From assembly GCA_963930655.1 (NCBI GenBank), contig OZ005609.1, forward strand, positions 18,921,001-18,985,000: a stretch of DNA of 64,000 nt. The letters are read 5' to 3'. The stretch is from Myrica gale. Lineage: Eukaryota; Streptophyta; Magnoliopsida; Fagales; Myricaceae. Below are positions 1-10,747 of the stretch, one piece after another. The stretch's first letter is position 1. Every line of letters begins with the position of its first letter. The position numbers were made by a program, and so were the translations under genes. A model generated the notes under the pieces. That model did not search any database, was not told the origin of the DNA, and saw nothing but the letters and a program-made list of their open reading frames with translations.

Positions 1-59
1 CATCCCTCTCCAAAACACAAATCCTTCATCCAAGTTTCTCAATCTCAGTGATCCATCCA

Positions 60-866
60 ACCCTTATCACCTAAAAAATGGAGACAACCCAGCTTGGGAG
101 AGATGCAATGATATGGTATTATCCTGGCTACAAAACTCCATTAGTGCCTCTGTTAAACCCAGCATTTTGCTAGTAGATGTTGCTTCTGAGATATGGCTAG
201 GCTAAGGGATCGCATCACCCAATAGAATGGCCCACAAATTTTTCAACTGAAGAAAGACCTTATGGGATGAACTTTGAGTGTATGATCATTTGCCTAAGAG
301 TGTTTCTGGGATGCTGAAAATTATTCTTGATAGATATCAAAGGGACTGTGTTATACAATTTCGAATGGGGTTGAATGATAACAAACGTTTGGAATCAAAT
401 AATGTTGTTAGACCCATTAGCCCCCGTAAACAAGATTTATTTCTCTATTTCAGCAGCGAGAAAGACAACACGCAATGTTATCTGATGTTCCCTCACCTGA
501 TTTCATTTCCTTAGTGACTCGAAACACTTATAACAATTACAAATTTGCTAGTAGACCACCAAACACATTGAAAAAGACAGACCTTATTGCAATCATTGTA
601 AAGTGTCGGGAGACTCACTGGAAAATTGTTTCAAGGTTGGTAATTCTAAGCTACTGGTTTGCACACATCGTAACATGTTTGTACATGTTGTTGAGAGATG
701 CTACAAGCTCCACGAGTACCCATTACGACACAAGCTGCACAATAAAAACAAAGGACCAAGTACCTTTGTTAATTTTGTGACTAGCGAGCTGAATGAGGAA
801 GGAGATGACATGATGACATTGATAAAAAGGGCAGATCAACAACTGTTAACTCTTGCAGCAAAATGA
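60..866 (+). pseudogene. copia gag, degraded
   Basis: The translated text includes NPYHLKNGDNPAWERCNDMV and then LQNSISASVKPSIL, followed by EIWLG. This is the usual N-terminal gag (UBN2/retrotran-gag) pattern of plant copia elements. The frame changes several times, so at least two shifts are needed to follow it. I did not see an intact CCHC knuckle. Gag would form the cytoplasmic virus-like particle, but this copy cannot be translated as one protein. Confidence 0.75.
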
Positions 867-996
867 CACTACAGTAGTTATGTCATCTATTAATCAGACT
901 CAGCCCACTTTTAGATCTCCAACTAATGCCCCAAACTACACCAAAATGCCTTGTATTTGAATCTGCCTCTCCACCTATACACACAAACCATCAGCC

Positions 997-1206
997 ATGA
1001 TAGATTTACCTAGGGTAATAGATACCGGTGCTACAGATCATATGGTCTGTAACGTCTCCTGTTTTAGTTCTATTACAACACATGTGTCATGTATAGTAAA
1101 GCTTTCAAATGCCACTGAGGTTCTAGTCACTCATGTAGGTGTTATTCGAGTGACACAGAAGATTGTTCTTATTGATGTGCTTTGTGTCCCATCCTTTGCT
1201 AGCTGA
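997..1206 (+). pseudogene. copia aspartic protease fragment
   Basis: The open stretch contains IDTGATDHMVCN, the copia form of the aspartic protease active site (DTGA with the following TDHM), about 8 residues into the segment. Downstream residues VKLSNATEVLVTHVGVIRV match the usual second strand region. A stop at about 1204 separates it from integrase, so it is a broken piece of the polyprotein. Confidence 0.85.
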
Positions 1207-1536
1207 GTCTATTGATTGTTGTCTCTTATTTTTCTCTAACCTGTGTTTTGTTCAGGACCTTGCATCTTGGACCACGAATGGGATGGGTGATGTAAGGCAC
1301 GACTTGTATCACCTCCTGAAAAATGAAGTCTCTTCCACAACCTTAGCTAACAAACTTTATGCTTTTAAAAACAATAGTGTGTCATTTTCTGCTTTTGTTA
1401 CTAATGAATTTTCAGTTTCTGATCTATGCATTATTGCCTATGTCACATGTCCTACTCTAGACTAAAGATTATTCAGGATCCCATTGTAAAGCACATTGGT
1501 TACTCCATTAATTAATAACTTTGTTGCATCTATCCA

Positions 1537-2160
1537 TTGGCCAAGAAACATAGAAATTTTTTTCCTATAATATCACATGGCACCTCTTTTATATTTGAAT
1601 TAAATCATTGTGATATTTGGGGACCTTGTTCCACTCAATCTTATGATGGTTCAAGGTATTTTTTAACCATTGTTGATGACTTCCCCCAAACCACTTGGGT
1701 GTATTTACTCAAGAACAAATATGAAACTAGACAATGGATTGAGAATTTTTACAATATAGTTTAATCCCAATTTGGGATGAAAATCAAAGTCCTTCGAAGT
1801 GATAATGGAGCCGAGTTTCAAATGACTCATTTATACCAAAGGAAGGGCATCATTCATCGAAGGAGTTGTATTGAATCTCCACAACAAAATGGTGTTGTGG
1901 AGATAAAACATCAACATTTGTTGAACGTTGCTCGAGCTTTACGTTTCCAATCAACCATTCCTTTGAAATATTGGAATGACTGTATTTTGACAACTGCTTA
2001 CATTATTCACAGATGCCCCACTCCTCTTCTAAACCATAAGACACCTATGAAAATATTATTTCATACCAAACCTTCTTATAGTCACATGAGGATCTTTGGT
2101 TGCTTGTGTTTTGCTTCCACCCTTTCACAAGGAAGGAGAAAATCTGATCCAAAGGCAGAA
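1537..2160 (+). pseudogene. copia integrase fragment
   Basis: The DDE core is recognisable: HCDIWGPCSTQSYDGSRYF gives the first Asp, VLRSDNGAEF (about 1789-1818) the second, and ESPQQNGVVE the final Glu. Then comes the usual tail RCPTPLLNHKTPMKILF and the GCLCFAS block. A stop at 1762-1764 interrupts the core. After about 2160 the frame decays into the linker before reverse transcriptase. Confidence 0.9.
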
Positions 2161-2739
2161 AATGTGCTTTCCTCAGTTACTCATTTGGATTTAAAGGTTA
2201 TAAACTCCTTGACCTTCAAAGTTGTGCAACCTTTCTTTCTCGAGATGTCACATTCCACGAAACTTTGTTTCCTTTCCATACTAATTTCCACATTCCAAAT
2301 AACCCCACTACACCAGATATGAATTGTCCTATTTGTACCTCTTTCTCCTTCAGATTCACCATCAATAGCAATTGCTACCACTGATACACCAACATCATCA
2401 CCTAACTCTGCCATTGATATCTCTACTCTATCTCTAATCCCACCAAAATCTCCTCCCTCACATCAGAACTCAGATAACTTAGACACCTCATTTTTTCCAT
2501 CTTATACTCCTTCTCATACTATCATTGCTCTTAGAAGGATCAACAGAAATAAACGTGCTCCCCAATACCTCCAGAATTTTCATTGCCAATAACTATGTTT
2601 TGCTTCACCAATCCCAGCCTTGGACCAAGTGCAACCTCCTAGCTCAGGTAAACCTTTTCCTTTGTCAGCTTCCCTATCTAATAAAAAAAATATATGTTTC
2701 ATTCCATGCTTTTACCTCTGCCATTTCCACACATATTGA

Positions 2740-3245
2740 GCCTCAAACATATATGCAAGCTGTCAAAGACCCTCAGTGGTGTCGAGCAATGGAGCATGAG
2801 CTGCAAGCCTTAGAACAGTGCAACACTTGGGTTGTGACAGATTTGCCTCTTGGAAAAGAGGTCATTGTCTGTAAATATTTCTACGAAATCAAGCATAGAT
2901 CAAATGGTAATATTGAGAGATATCAGGGCAGGTTAGTGGCCAAAGGGTTCACACAACATGCTGGGTCCACTACCATGAGAATTTTCCCCTTGCTAAAATA
3001 GTGACGGCGCACTATCTTTTGTCCGTTGCTGCCATAAAGGGATGACACTTGCCTCAATTCGATGTTAAAAATGTCTTCTTGTATGAAGATCTTCATGAAA
3101 ATATTTACATGAACAAGCCACCTAGATACACAAAGGGAGGGCCAACTAAAGTTTGCAAATTGCTCAAGAGCTTTTATGGACTCAAGCAAGCATCCCGATA
3201 GTGGTATGTAAAATTTGCAGCCTCTCTACTTGAATTTCGTTTCAC
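2740..3245 (+). pseudogene. copia reverse transcriptase, N-terminal part
   Basis: The stretch EPQTYMQAVKDPQWCRAME followed by ALEQCNTWVV is the start of the copia RT (RVT_2) domain. GRLVAKGFTQ and then the [12 protein letters not shown] region with YGLKQASR follow across a frameshift near 2990. The polymerase motif with two Asp is not present because homology ends at about 3245, so the fragment cannot encode an active enzyme. Confidence 0.9.
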
Positions 3246-3317
3246 TATTATATGAATTGCAGTTCTCCCTCTCTTCCAAATCGGCCATGGTGGTGGGCAG
3301 TTAATCACTCCCAGTGG

Positions 3318-3612
3318 GTCAATGAAAGGAGTCTATTGGAACTACCGCAGAATTGGCGGGGTGGCGGCAATTCTAGAGCTCCAGTCTTTGGAGAGGAAGA
3401 TGTCTCTAAATTTTTTATGTCTTTCTGAAGCTAAAGTTTCTCATGTTTGGGACCCGTTGTATAGGGTTGGCTTCTTTCATTCTGTTGATTTCCCCCTATT
3501 GGCCACTGTGGTGGCATTGTCTTTGCTTGGAAATAGGGGGTTGATGTTGAACTTGCTTCTATTAATCAAAGCCACTTTTAGCTTTATTTTGATGTCTATG
3601 CACTAAATTCAT
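3318..3612 (+). pseudogene. LINE (L1-type) endonuclease fragment
   Basis: The translation begins YWNYRRIGGVAAILELQSLE and continues NFLCLSEAKV, the pattern of the N-terminal apurinic endonuclease of plant L1 ORF2 (NCRGLG and FLSETK in intact copies). A +1 shift near 3505 restores GHCGGIVFAWK, the expected next motif. Only about 100 residues remain and there is no reverse transcriptase nearby. The junction with the copia relic at about 3245-3318 is unannotated sequence. Confidence 0.7.
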
Positions 3613-4041
3613 TATTGCATGTGTAAGCTAATATCATCTAGTCATGGCCAAACAATTTAGTGTGCATGTTCAAGGCAGAGTCCTGGACATATGGTTAAAA
3701 TTTTAGACCAAGATGACGTAGGATGAGTGAGATATGAAATTTTTAAACCACACTAGTCAAAATAGACTAATAACTGAGAAATGGGCCTCAAAGAACAATA
3801 TACGGCCTAAAAAGGGGACCACTCTAGTGGATCTATCCCACTGTGGTCCATGACACCTCTTAAGGTCCTAAATAGGCCCATAAACATAGCAAAAGTCGTG
3901 GGCCAAAATATTCTTAATTAACCCAAAGAGAAACTAAAGCCTTAAAACACTTAAGGGGAATGAAAGAAAGATATGGATCCAACAATTCTTCTTAGACATC
4001 TTTACGGGCTCAAATCACATGCGTAGCAAAAATAAAATAAA
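3613..4041. other. Intergenic, no gene seen
   Basis: I find no coding sequence. Phrases such as ccactctagtggatctatcc look like retroelement LTR text, but I cannot define ends or a partner copy. Confidence 0.4.
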
Positions 4042-4236
4042 GGGGATGTTTGAGTGTGGAAATTTTGGGTATTGCGGTTTGTGAAATATTATAAAGTAAA
4101 GATATTTTATGGGAGTTGGTGAAAAAGTGGAGAGAGATGATTTTTAATAAATATTATAGTAATAAAAATTATGTGATGAGTTTTTTAATATTAACCCAAA
4201 TAATTGGCCCCAATTATTTGGGGCTCAAACATCCCC
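4042..4236. mobile_element. Tourist-like MITE, 195 bp
   Basis: Perfect terminal inverted repeats GGGGATGTTTGAG and CTCAAACATCCCC bound an AT-rich core that has no ORF. The same core in opposite orientation lies at 19110-19307, and related elements occur at 15310, 37592 and 50147. The flanks are A-rich, so the short target duplication cannot be read here. Assignment to PIF/Harbinger rests on the 2-3 bp duplications of the relatives. Confidence 0.75.
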
Positions 4237-4829
4237 AAAATAGGAATTAGTACGGGGGAAGAAAATTACTTAAACAAGTAATAGAATAAAATAATGGAAA
4301 TGGACCGTGACAACCATTTCTAGGGAGGCCATGAGATAGGCTTGGAAACCCAATATATTGGAAGAATTCTATACTTATTGTGATGAGTCATATTCATACT
4401 TGTGGTGATGAGTTTTATTGAAATTATTGGATTGCATTGGTTCTCATAGCATATGCATCAATGGAGGTTTTGCGAAACATGGTTGAGTTGAGATAGTTAT
4501 GAGAGTTGCACCAGTAACTTTTGAGGGGACATTCAACCACCACTAAAGGGGTCAATGGATGGTCTCCTTAAGGCAGTAAGCATTGAGGATGCTTTGCCTA
4601 AAACTTTTCCAGGTGCGGAGGATAACACAGGGCTGTTCTAGTCGAAGGAGTAGAGGGGGACGCAACACCCTGTCTCTAGGGGTCATACAGTAGATAGATG
4701 TAGGGAAATCTTATGGGTATGGTCAGTCGGGGATTGTTAGTGTCAGTGTTCACTTACATCACTCATATAAGCTGATTCCTTATATGTTCATTATTCATAT
4801 GCTATGTTTTAAATTTTGTTTAATGTTAT
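4237..4829. other. Intergenic, possible retroelement LTR remnant
   Basis: No gene is visible. The block around 4520-4690 (aggggacattcaaccaccac, ccctgtctctaggggtcata) reads like a Ty3/gypsy LTR, which would fit the gypsy relic at 5826, but no second LTR is present to confirm it. Confidence 0.3.
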
Positions 4830-5142
4830 TAGAGGTAAAGTCACTTTCAGCCCTTAAATATTAAGAAAATTACAAATAGGGCCTCAAACTACCAATCTTG
4901 ACACATTGAGCCCACGAACTATCAAATTTTATCAAATCACGCCCTGAACTAAAATCTGATGGTCAAAATCGAGCCACGTGATTCAATTCTGACAATTTTG
5001 ACAGTCAAATTTTAGTTCAGGGCACAAATTGATAAAATTTGGTAGTTCATGGGCTCAATTTGTCAAGATTGGTAGATTGGGGCCCTATTTGTAATTTACT
5101 TTCTAGTTTAAGGGCTTAAAGTGACTTTTCAACATGTTAGTA
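4830..5142. repeat. Long inverted-repeat (foldback) element
   Basis: The left arm starts aaagtcactttcagccctta at about 4837. The right arm ends taagggcttaaagtgacttt at about 5128. The arms pair over much of their length, for example caaactaccaatcttgacac with the 5040-5075 region. A 10-bp direct repeat TTAATGTTAT sits at 4820-4829 and 5143-5152 and may be a MULE-type target duplication, although the outermost bases of the element do not pair well. It is non-coding. Confidence 0.65.
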
Positions 5143-5825
5143 TTAATGTTATGCCCCCTCTCCAACCTTACTGAGTCATTAAGACTCACCCTTTTTCCGC
5201 TTCTTGTGCATATACTGTACATTTTGTTAGCAGATGAAGATGTTCGAGAACTGTTAGACCATTGATTTGGACTCATACCTACTCTTAGTACACACTAAGG
5301 TTTGGATAGCAAATATCTATGAAGTGGTAACCAAAAACTACAATTTCCTTAAGGACATTCCAATTTCCACACCACCAACACCTTGGATTCCTGATATGCC
5401 AGTAGTGACAGCGCCAACTAATGACGTCATTGATTTACAGGTTCAGATGATGAGCCTTAGAATATGAGTTTTTATATTTTCAGTGTTTTGTTTTGTACAT
5501 GACTTGTAGGTAGTAGGCTAGAGTAATCCTATGGAGTGCTCACACTTTTGTAAAATTTTACCGAGTTTTGTACTTATCATTGTAAAGGATACCTCTACTT
5601 TAAAGTATCTATTTCTATAGCGTAACATCAGCATTAAATACCCTTAAAGACAATATGTAGTCGACTAGTTCGTTTCTTGCAAACTTTTTCCACTACTCCA
5701 TTTATGAGGGAATTTTTAGTCTTTTGAGTGTGAAGGTATGTTCATGTCATAATCTCGCTATTTAGGCATTTTATTAATATAAAGAGACCCTAGAGGTTCA
5801 TGCGAGCACAGGGCATGACAAGGGT
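5143..5825. other. Intergenic / gypsy 5' region, no gene
   Basis: The short ORF at 5267-5467 has no recognisable domain. The stretch before 5826 (cgcactatttaggcattt style text) may be the eroded LTR and leader of the gypsy element. I see no promoter or RNA gene that I can support. Confidence 0.3.
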
Positions 5826-5833
5826 CCAAGTCA

Positions 5834-6411
5834 ATGGAAGTGTATGCTGCCAAGTTCATGAAATTGTCACGATTCATGCCTCACCTGATACCTAATGAGG
5901 AGAAGAATGCAAGAAAGTTTGAGGAAGGTTTGCACCCTTGGATCTTTGACAACATGTGTAGCCATAACTTTGGGAATTGGGTTGAGTTAGTGGAGCACGC
6001 AACAATTGTGGAACAAAATTACTCGAAGAACACCGCCTTTTATGAGCAACAGAATAAATGTCCTTTTCAACAGGGTAGTGGCTCGCAAAATCAACCACAA
6101 GTAAAAAAGTTCCAAGGCAACAGTGGGTAGTGGAATGGACAAGGAAGCAATATGGCACCCGGGGGAAACCAAGGCCAACCTTGCCCCGTTGTCGCAAATT
6201 TCACCCCAGTAAAAGGTGTCGGGTGGTGGGAATCACTTGTTTTAGTTGTTCTCAACTTGGGCACTATGCACATGATTGTCCAGTGAGGAAGAATGGACCT
6301 CCTCGACCTCAACTCCAGATGGAACCAAGGAATGGTGGTGGAACCAGAAATCGTGGGAAGCAACAACAGAACACGATATTGGCCAGAGTCTTTGCCTTGA
6401 CTAATGAGTAA
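5834..6411 (+). pseudogene. gypsy gag with zinc knuckle
   Basis: About 190 codons of gag in two frames. The first segment runs to a stop at 6128-6130. The knuckle (C-x2-C-x4-H-x4-C, from 6238) lies in another frame, so at least one frameshift separates the capsid-like part from the RNA-binding knuckle. The tail is Gln/Pro/Gly-rich as usual for plant gypsy gag. Confidence 0.85.
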
Positions 6412-6424
6412 GAAGAAGCAACAG

Positions 6425-7565
6425 AGGATGTGGTGTCAGGTACTTTTCCTTCACCGCATGGCTCAGTGACTATCTTGTTTGACTCTGGGGCTACGCATTT
6501 ATTGCCTTCTCAATGTGGACTGTTGTTTGAGGTTAAGGAATAACCCTTGGATTTTTTTTATGGTAACGACACCGGTAAGGTTATCTAAGTTTTGTGATCA
6601 AATTTTGAATAATTTTCCTTTATCGATTGGTGACTCGGCGTTGCCAACCAACCTAGTACTTATGGATATGGTGGACTTTGACACCACATTAGACACCGAT
6701 TGGTTATCAACCTATCATGCTTCAGTGGGATACCTCTGCCTTGCTTGATCTCAGCTATTCAAGCGCGAAAGTATTTGAACTCAGGGGTACTTAGTCTCCT
6801 TGATTAAAAGGGGAGGTGGAGCCAAGGAATTGGTGACGATACTAGTGGTAACAGAGTTTTCGAATGTTTTCTAGAAGAACTGTCTGGTCTACCCCCTGAG
6901 AGGGAAATAGATTATGAGATCAAGCTACTACCGGGGACAGCCCCGATATCATAGACACCATACCAGATGGCTCTAGCGAAATTGAAAGAGCTAAAGGAAC
7001 AATTGCGTGTTTTATTGGAGCGAGGCTATAATAGACCAAGTGTGTCACCCAGGAGCCTCGACATTGTTTGTATAGAAGAAAGATGAGACCCTTAGGATGT
7101 GTATTGATTATCAAGATTTGAATCGGGTGACCTATGAAGAATAAGTACCCATTACCGCAAATAGATGATTTATTTATTCAATTAAAGAGAGCAAAAGTAT
7201 TCTCAAAGATCGATTTGAGGTTTGGATACCATCATTTGATACGATCATTTCGAGTTCCTGGTGGTGCTGTTTGGATTGAAAAATGCACCTGCAGCTTTTA
7301 TGGATATTATGAATAAGGTATTTTGAGAGTTCTTAGATCGATTTGTAGTAGTCTTTATTGATGATATCCTGATCTATTCCAAGAATTGATTGGAGCATGA
7401 AGAGCATTTGAGGATAGTGCTATGTAGATTATAGGAAGAAAAGCTCTACGCTAAATTCTTTATGTGAATTCTGGATGGAGAAAGTGTCATTTTTAGGGCA
7501 TATAGTGTTTGGTAAAGGAATCTCAGTGGATCCTAACAAGATTGAGGCTATAATCAATTGGCCAA
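6425..7565 (+). pseudogene. gypsy protease and reverse transcriptase
   Basis: The protease motif FDSGATH near 6480 is followed by MDMVDFDTTLDTDWLS (6660-6710), the usual end of the protease module. RT begins with LSGLPPEREIDYEIKLLPGT (about 6880-6940), then contains [18 protein letters not shown] and FIDDILIYSKN, and ends FLGHIV. Stops occur within nearly every hundred bases. RNase H and integrase are absent, so this is a 3'-truncated, dead pol. Confidence 0.9.
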
Positions 7566-7853
7566 GGCCCAATTGGCCTTCGGTCATTGACCTACATCCA
7601 CTGTTGGAAGGCCCAATTGGGCATTCGGTTTTCTCACTTATATTTCAAAATAGTTACATTGGGCTTATTTATAACCCATTAGTTTCAATAGCCCACATTG
7701 CTAGTGGGACTACATTTTCAACACTCCCTGCAAACTCAAGGTGGACCCACCTTGAGTTTGGACTTACAAAACAGGGAAGCCCAATTAGGCATTCAGTTGC
7801 AGGTCTGAAGTCGGGAGGTTCCAGAAGGTAGCCGGACTAATGCCGAAAATCTT

Positions 7854-7865
7854 GCTTTGATACCA
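7854..7865 (-). promoter_or_regulatory. TRIM primer-binding site (tRNA-iMet type)
   Basis: Minus-strand TGGTATCAAAGC abuts the LTR end. The canonical plant initiator-Met PBS is TGGTATCAGAGC, so there is one mismatch. Confidence 0.85.
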
Positions 7866-8068
7866 TGTAAGAAATAAAAATTTAAACTTTGATAAGTGAG
7901 ACAAGATTTTTAAGTGGTTCGGTAATTGACCTACATCCACTGTTGGAAGCCCAATTAGGCATTCAGTTTTCTCACTTATATTTCAAAATGGTTACATTGG
8001 GCTTATTTATAACTCATTAATTTCAATTGCCCACATTGCTTTAGGAATGTGAGACTACATTTTCAACA
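7866..8068 (-). repeat. TRIM 5' LTR, complete
   Basis: TG...CA-bounded LTR on the minus strand, 203 bp, containing a TATAAATAAGCCC core promoter and the ACCGAACCACTT block common in small plant LTRs. It matches the truncated copy at 7578-7723 over about 145 bp with few mismatches. Confidence 0.85.
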
Positions 8069-8574
8069 TATGTTATCGTTTGTTATTACTCAATCAAACA
8101 CACGATTGTGATTCTACTGTTAGGATGAGATGTCAAATTCTATTGCGATCATTGATGAGACTTCAGAAATAGTTTGGTAGTCCTTGGTAGTTATGTATGA
8201 GACAAGTGTAATCTGCTCTGGATAATGTATGTTTCAATTATTTTGCTCTGTCTTGTATAAATTTTGGTGCCAAAGCTTCACCAATATTTTGGAGTGATTG
8301 TTGCCTTCAAGATACCAAATTCAATTTTCCAAAAGATGTTGGTGGTGTCATTAACACTTGAAAGTAGAAGGTGCTACATTAAAGAGATTTTATATGTATA
8401 GGTTGCATGCAAATTATCTTTTTATTTGCTTTCATGTGGAAACTGCAAAGTTGAAAAAGGACAATAAGGCAAAAAGCATTTTTACATCTAACCAAAACAA
8501 CATTGCATCGATTATGCATATATACACATATACACAATTAGACACAATTGGCAGCTTTACTTATGGTACTTAAA
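8069..8574. other. Intergenic, nothing recognised
   Basis: No domain, RNA gene or repeat partner was seen. The ORF at 8358-8573 has unremarkable composition. Confidence 0.4.
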
Positions 8575-9378
8575 GATTTTGGGATGAATTTTTCCCTCTC
8601 AAAAAATCGAAATTTTGTCTCAAAAATATTTTTTTTGGGACAGAATTTGTCTGTCGCCCCGACTGTCCCAACAAAACCGATACAAAAGGTTTTTTTTGGA
8701 CTAAAATGATATTTCGTTCCAATAAGTACCTTTTGAGGACAAAAGCTTTTCCGTCCCAAAATAAAATTATCGTTCGAACACTTTAAAACGAACAGTTGAG
8801 GATTATGTTCGAACGTCTTTTGACGGAAAATATAAATTCGTTTGATAATGCAAATAAATGTTCGAACAACCCTAAAATTTGTTTACGTTCGATATTTAAG
8901 GTATCGTTCCAACGCTTTGAAATGGAACGTCCGTAACCGTTCTTAATCAGTTACAACGTAACGTGAAAACATTAAGTCCTTCTAACGTTTGTTGTATTTC
9001 GAATGTTAAAACAAACGTTAGAACGACATATTTTTATTTTTAAGAAATTAAAAAATTGCTGGAAAATTATTTAAAAATATATTATTAAATTAATTAATAA
9101 AATATACAATTAAATAATTAATCACAATATTCGAAACAAATAAATATAATACGCAATAAAAAATAATTTATCTTCGTCGTCGTGTGCATCTAACTCAGCG
9201 CGTATCAAAATTTTTTTCAACTCTGTGTGCATCCTTATCTATCTAAATCAGCAAAATAAAACACGTGTCTCCATTTAATTTGGAGTGATGTGGTAACTTG
9301 GTTCACATTATAAAATTCTGTCAAGAAATGGACGGAATGTTGTCGGAAGGGTATAACGGGGGAAAAGGGTATACCACA
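8575..9378. mobile_element. CACTA-like non-autonomous element, copy 0
   Basis: This copy shares the block ttttgggatgaatttttccc, then gtctgtcgccccgactgtcc and a run of TTCGAAC/GTTCGA motifs with the copies at 17636, 38309 and 57854. The other copies begin CACCACAA, a CACTA-type terminus, which is eroded here. From about 9000 to 9378 it continues like copy C (58440-58755). It is non-coding and interrupted by the hAT element at 9387. Confidence 0.6.
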
Positions 9379-9386
9379 AGGGTGGC
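9379..9386. repeat. hAT target-site duplication, left
   Basis: AGGGTGGC, repeated exactly at 11996-12003. The uninterrupted site is readable at about 58755 as gagggtggcagg. Confidence 0.9.
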
Positions 9387-9834
9387 TAGGCCTGCACAAC
9401 CCCGGTGTAGGTGCTGGTTTTTGCCAAAACCGGCACCTACACCGGGTAGGCCGGTTTTGAAAAAATTGCCACCTACACCTACACCGTTAAGGGCAAAAAC
9501 CGGCCCTTAACGGTGGCGGTTTAGCGGTGGCGGTTTCCGGTTATCCTACATTCATATTATGCCATTTTTTTTAGCATTTTATGCACTTGGCCAAAGGGGG
9601 AGAAGAATAACAACTTTCTATGAAGACACTATGGAAAAGACAAAACCAACCAACCGTTGCTTCAGTAACAATGGAAACAAGACAAAATAATAATAATTGA
9701 CAAGATATTACAATAGGGGTATGTTGTTTTACATTATCCTTGCAGAAATACTTTACAAATGAAAACACTAGTTCTAATCCATGACCACTATACTTTGATA
9801 ATTATTGAAGGCTCCACACATTAGATGGACTTAC

Positions 9835-9947
9835 CCTCTTGAAGCCAGGTTCCATGCTTCCGGAAAGGACAACAACAACAGGGGACTCACTGCTAGTAAT
9901 ACACATCAGTGCCTTCCAAATTATTAGTGCAGATGTAACAATCATGC
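9835..9947 (-). pseudogene. SEC11: SEC11 signal peptidase exon 2, captured
   Basis: A 113-bp open exon on the minus strand, bounded by an acceptor (ttttgtcccag before 9947) and a canonical donor (gtaagt from 9834). It encodes 37 residues including [19 protein letters not shown], which is the highly conserved catalytic-serine region of eukaryotic signal peptidase I subunit SEC11 (ER membrane; removes signal peptides). The phase matches exon 1 at 11512 through a split Gly codon. Exon 3 and everything after it are missing: the element ends within what would be intron 2. It cannot encode an active enzyme because the catalytic His and Asp segments are absent. Confidence 0.9.
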
Positions 9948-10334
9948 CTGGGACAAAAGCATAATGTTTATATCATGCAGACAAGTTTCGGAAACAACCA
10001 CTATTCATTCACAAACATCTTTCCACTTCAAATAATCATACCATCACACTTATTTGGGCTGGTTTGTTCTCTCGCATCTCTATATTGTGCCTTGCCTTGT
10101 GTCTCCTCAAATGCTAAAATCGGGTGACTCTATGTAGCCAAAACCGCAAATCAACAATTTCTCACAAACAAAATAAACATCCATAGAGATACCAATAAAC
10201 CACACCTAACAATTAAAACATCTACCTTGTACATATTAATGCCATTCGTGAATCCTATAAAAATGGAGATGAAAGGAACATTTAAAATGAATTATCAGAA
10301 TATGTAATTGAGATTCGTGAAGTCATCAGAGTAT

Positions 10335-10433
10335 CTCTTGCTCTTTCAACAAAGCTGCATAATTAACTGATAACGCTTTAATTTCTGCTTCAGATTCCTG
10401 AAGTCTTTTGATTTCAGCTTTGTATCGTTCCAT
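10335..10433 (-). pseudogene. Golgin-like coiled-coil exon, captured
   Basis: An uninterrupted 33-codon exon on the minus strand follows a ttgtctgtag acceptor. It reads MERYKAEIKRLQESEAE, then IKALSVNYAALLKEQE, a heptad-rich coiled coil that I associate with plant golgin candidates of the GC3/GC4 (GRIP-related) type. The following bases are ATACTC where a GT donor is expected, so the splice donor appears mutated. It lies inside the SEC11 intron, so it is either a second captured gene or a chance placement. The family name is from memory and less certain than SEC11. Confidence 0.6.
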
Positions 10434-10633
10434 CTACAGACAAAACAAGAGGAAAAAAACATCTTTTAACCAAATCCACTAAGCAGAATGACACATATGT
10501 GACTGCCTCATAGCTACAGTTAACATCATACTCGCAACCAAAGCCAAGGTATGATATGAGAATATATAACAATTAAGATTTACTGCTTTCCCCAGGAGAG
10601 TCTCAAAAAGATAAATCAAATCACATCTCTTAT

Positions 10634-10747
10634 TTATACAGAACCTCCTTTATTGGGATATGGCAGCAAAGAGTGGGGTCTATCCAACCTACTGCTCGAT
10701 TTCACACCAAAGTTGGTACAGAAGCGCCGACGAGCATCATCACTCTT
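10634..10747 (-). pseudogene. Unidentified terminal exon, captured
   Basis: On the minus strand an acceptor ttttaactcag is followed by 37 codons and a stop. The residues begin KSDDARRRFCTNFGVKSSSR and end NKGGSV. The composition and the clean acceptor look like the last exon of a real gene, but I do not recognise the protein. It lies between SEC11 exon 1 and the golgin-like exon, so it may be a third source gene. Confidence 0.45.

Larger units (their letters stand above)
1..3245 (+). mobile_element. Ty1/copia retrotransposon relic, truncated at both ends
   Basis: The domains run in copia order: gag, protease, integrase, reverse transcriptase. Reading frames are broken by many stops and shifts. 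The 5' LTR and primer site must lie outside the window. The element stops inside reverse transcriptase after a block reading [10 protein letters not shown], so the catalytic YVDD region, RNase H and 3' LTR are missing. Integrase before RT is diagnostic for copia rather than gypsy. It is an old, inactive copy. Confidence 0.93.
5826..7565 (+). mobile_element. Ty3/gypsy retrotransposon relic
   Basis: Gag, CCHC zinc knuckle, protease and reverse transcriptase follow in order with many stops. Gag reads LSRFMPHLIPNEEKNARKFE, a signature of plant chromovirus-type gag. The knuckle CFSCSQLGHYAHDC begins at 6238. The protease site reads FDSGAT at about 6480. RT shows [14 protein letters not shown] and the catalytic FIDDILIYS near 7355. 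The element ends abruptly at about 7565, just after the NWP segment that precedes RNase H. The rest is replaced by a TRIM. Confidence 0.93.
7578..8068 (-). mobile_element. TRIM retrotransposon (LTR-PBS-PPT-LTR)
   Basis: Read on the minus strand, a complete LTR of 203 bp (8068-7866) starts TGTTGAAAAT and ends CTTACA. It is followed without a gap by TGGTATCAAAGC (7865-7854), a primer-binding site for initiator tRNA-Met. The internal domain is only about 142 bp and ends in a purine tract GCAGGGAG (7731-7724) directly before a second LTR (7723-7578), which is truncated at its distal end. The LTR has a TATAAATA box. No protein is encoded, so the element would depend on another retrotransposon for copying. 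Confidence 0.85.

Noticed and set aside
5892-6411. Several overlapping ORFs antisense to gypsy gag
   Set aside because: Shadows of the gag and zinc-knuckle coding strand.
7578-8068. Cassandra-type TRIM with 5S rRNA-like LTR
   Set aside because: I looked for the 5S A-box and C-box in the LTR and did not see them; the LTR has an ordinary TATA box.
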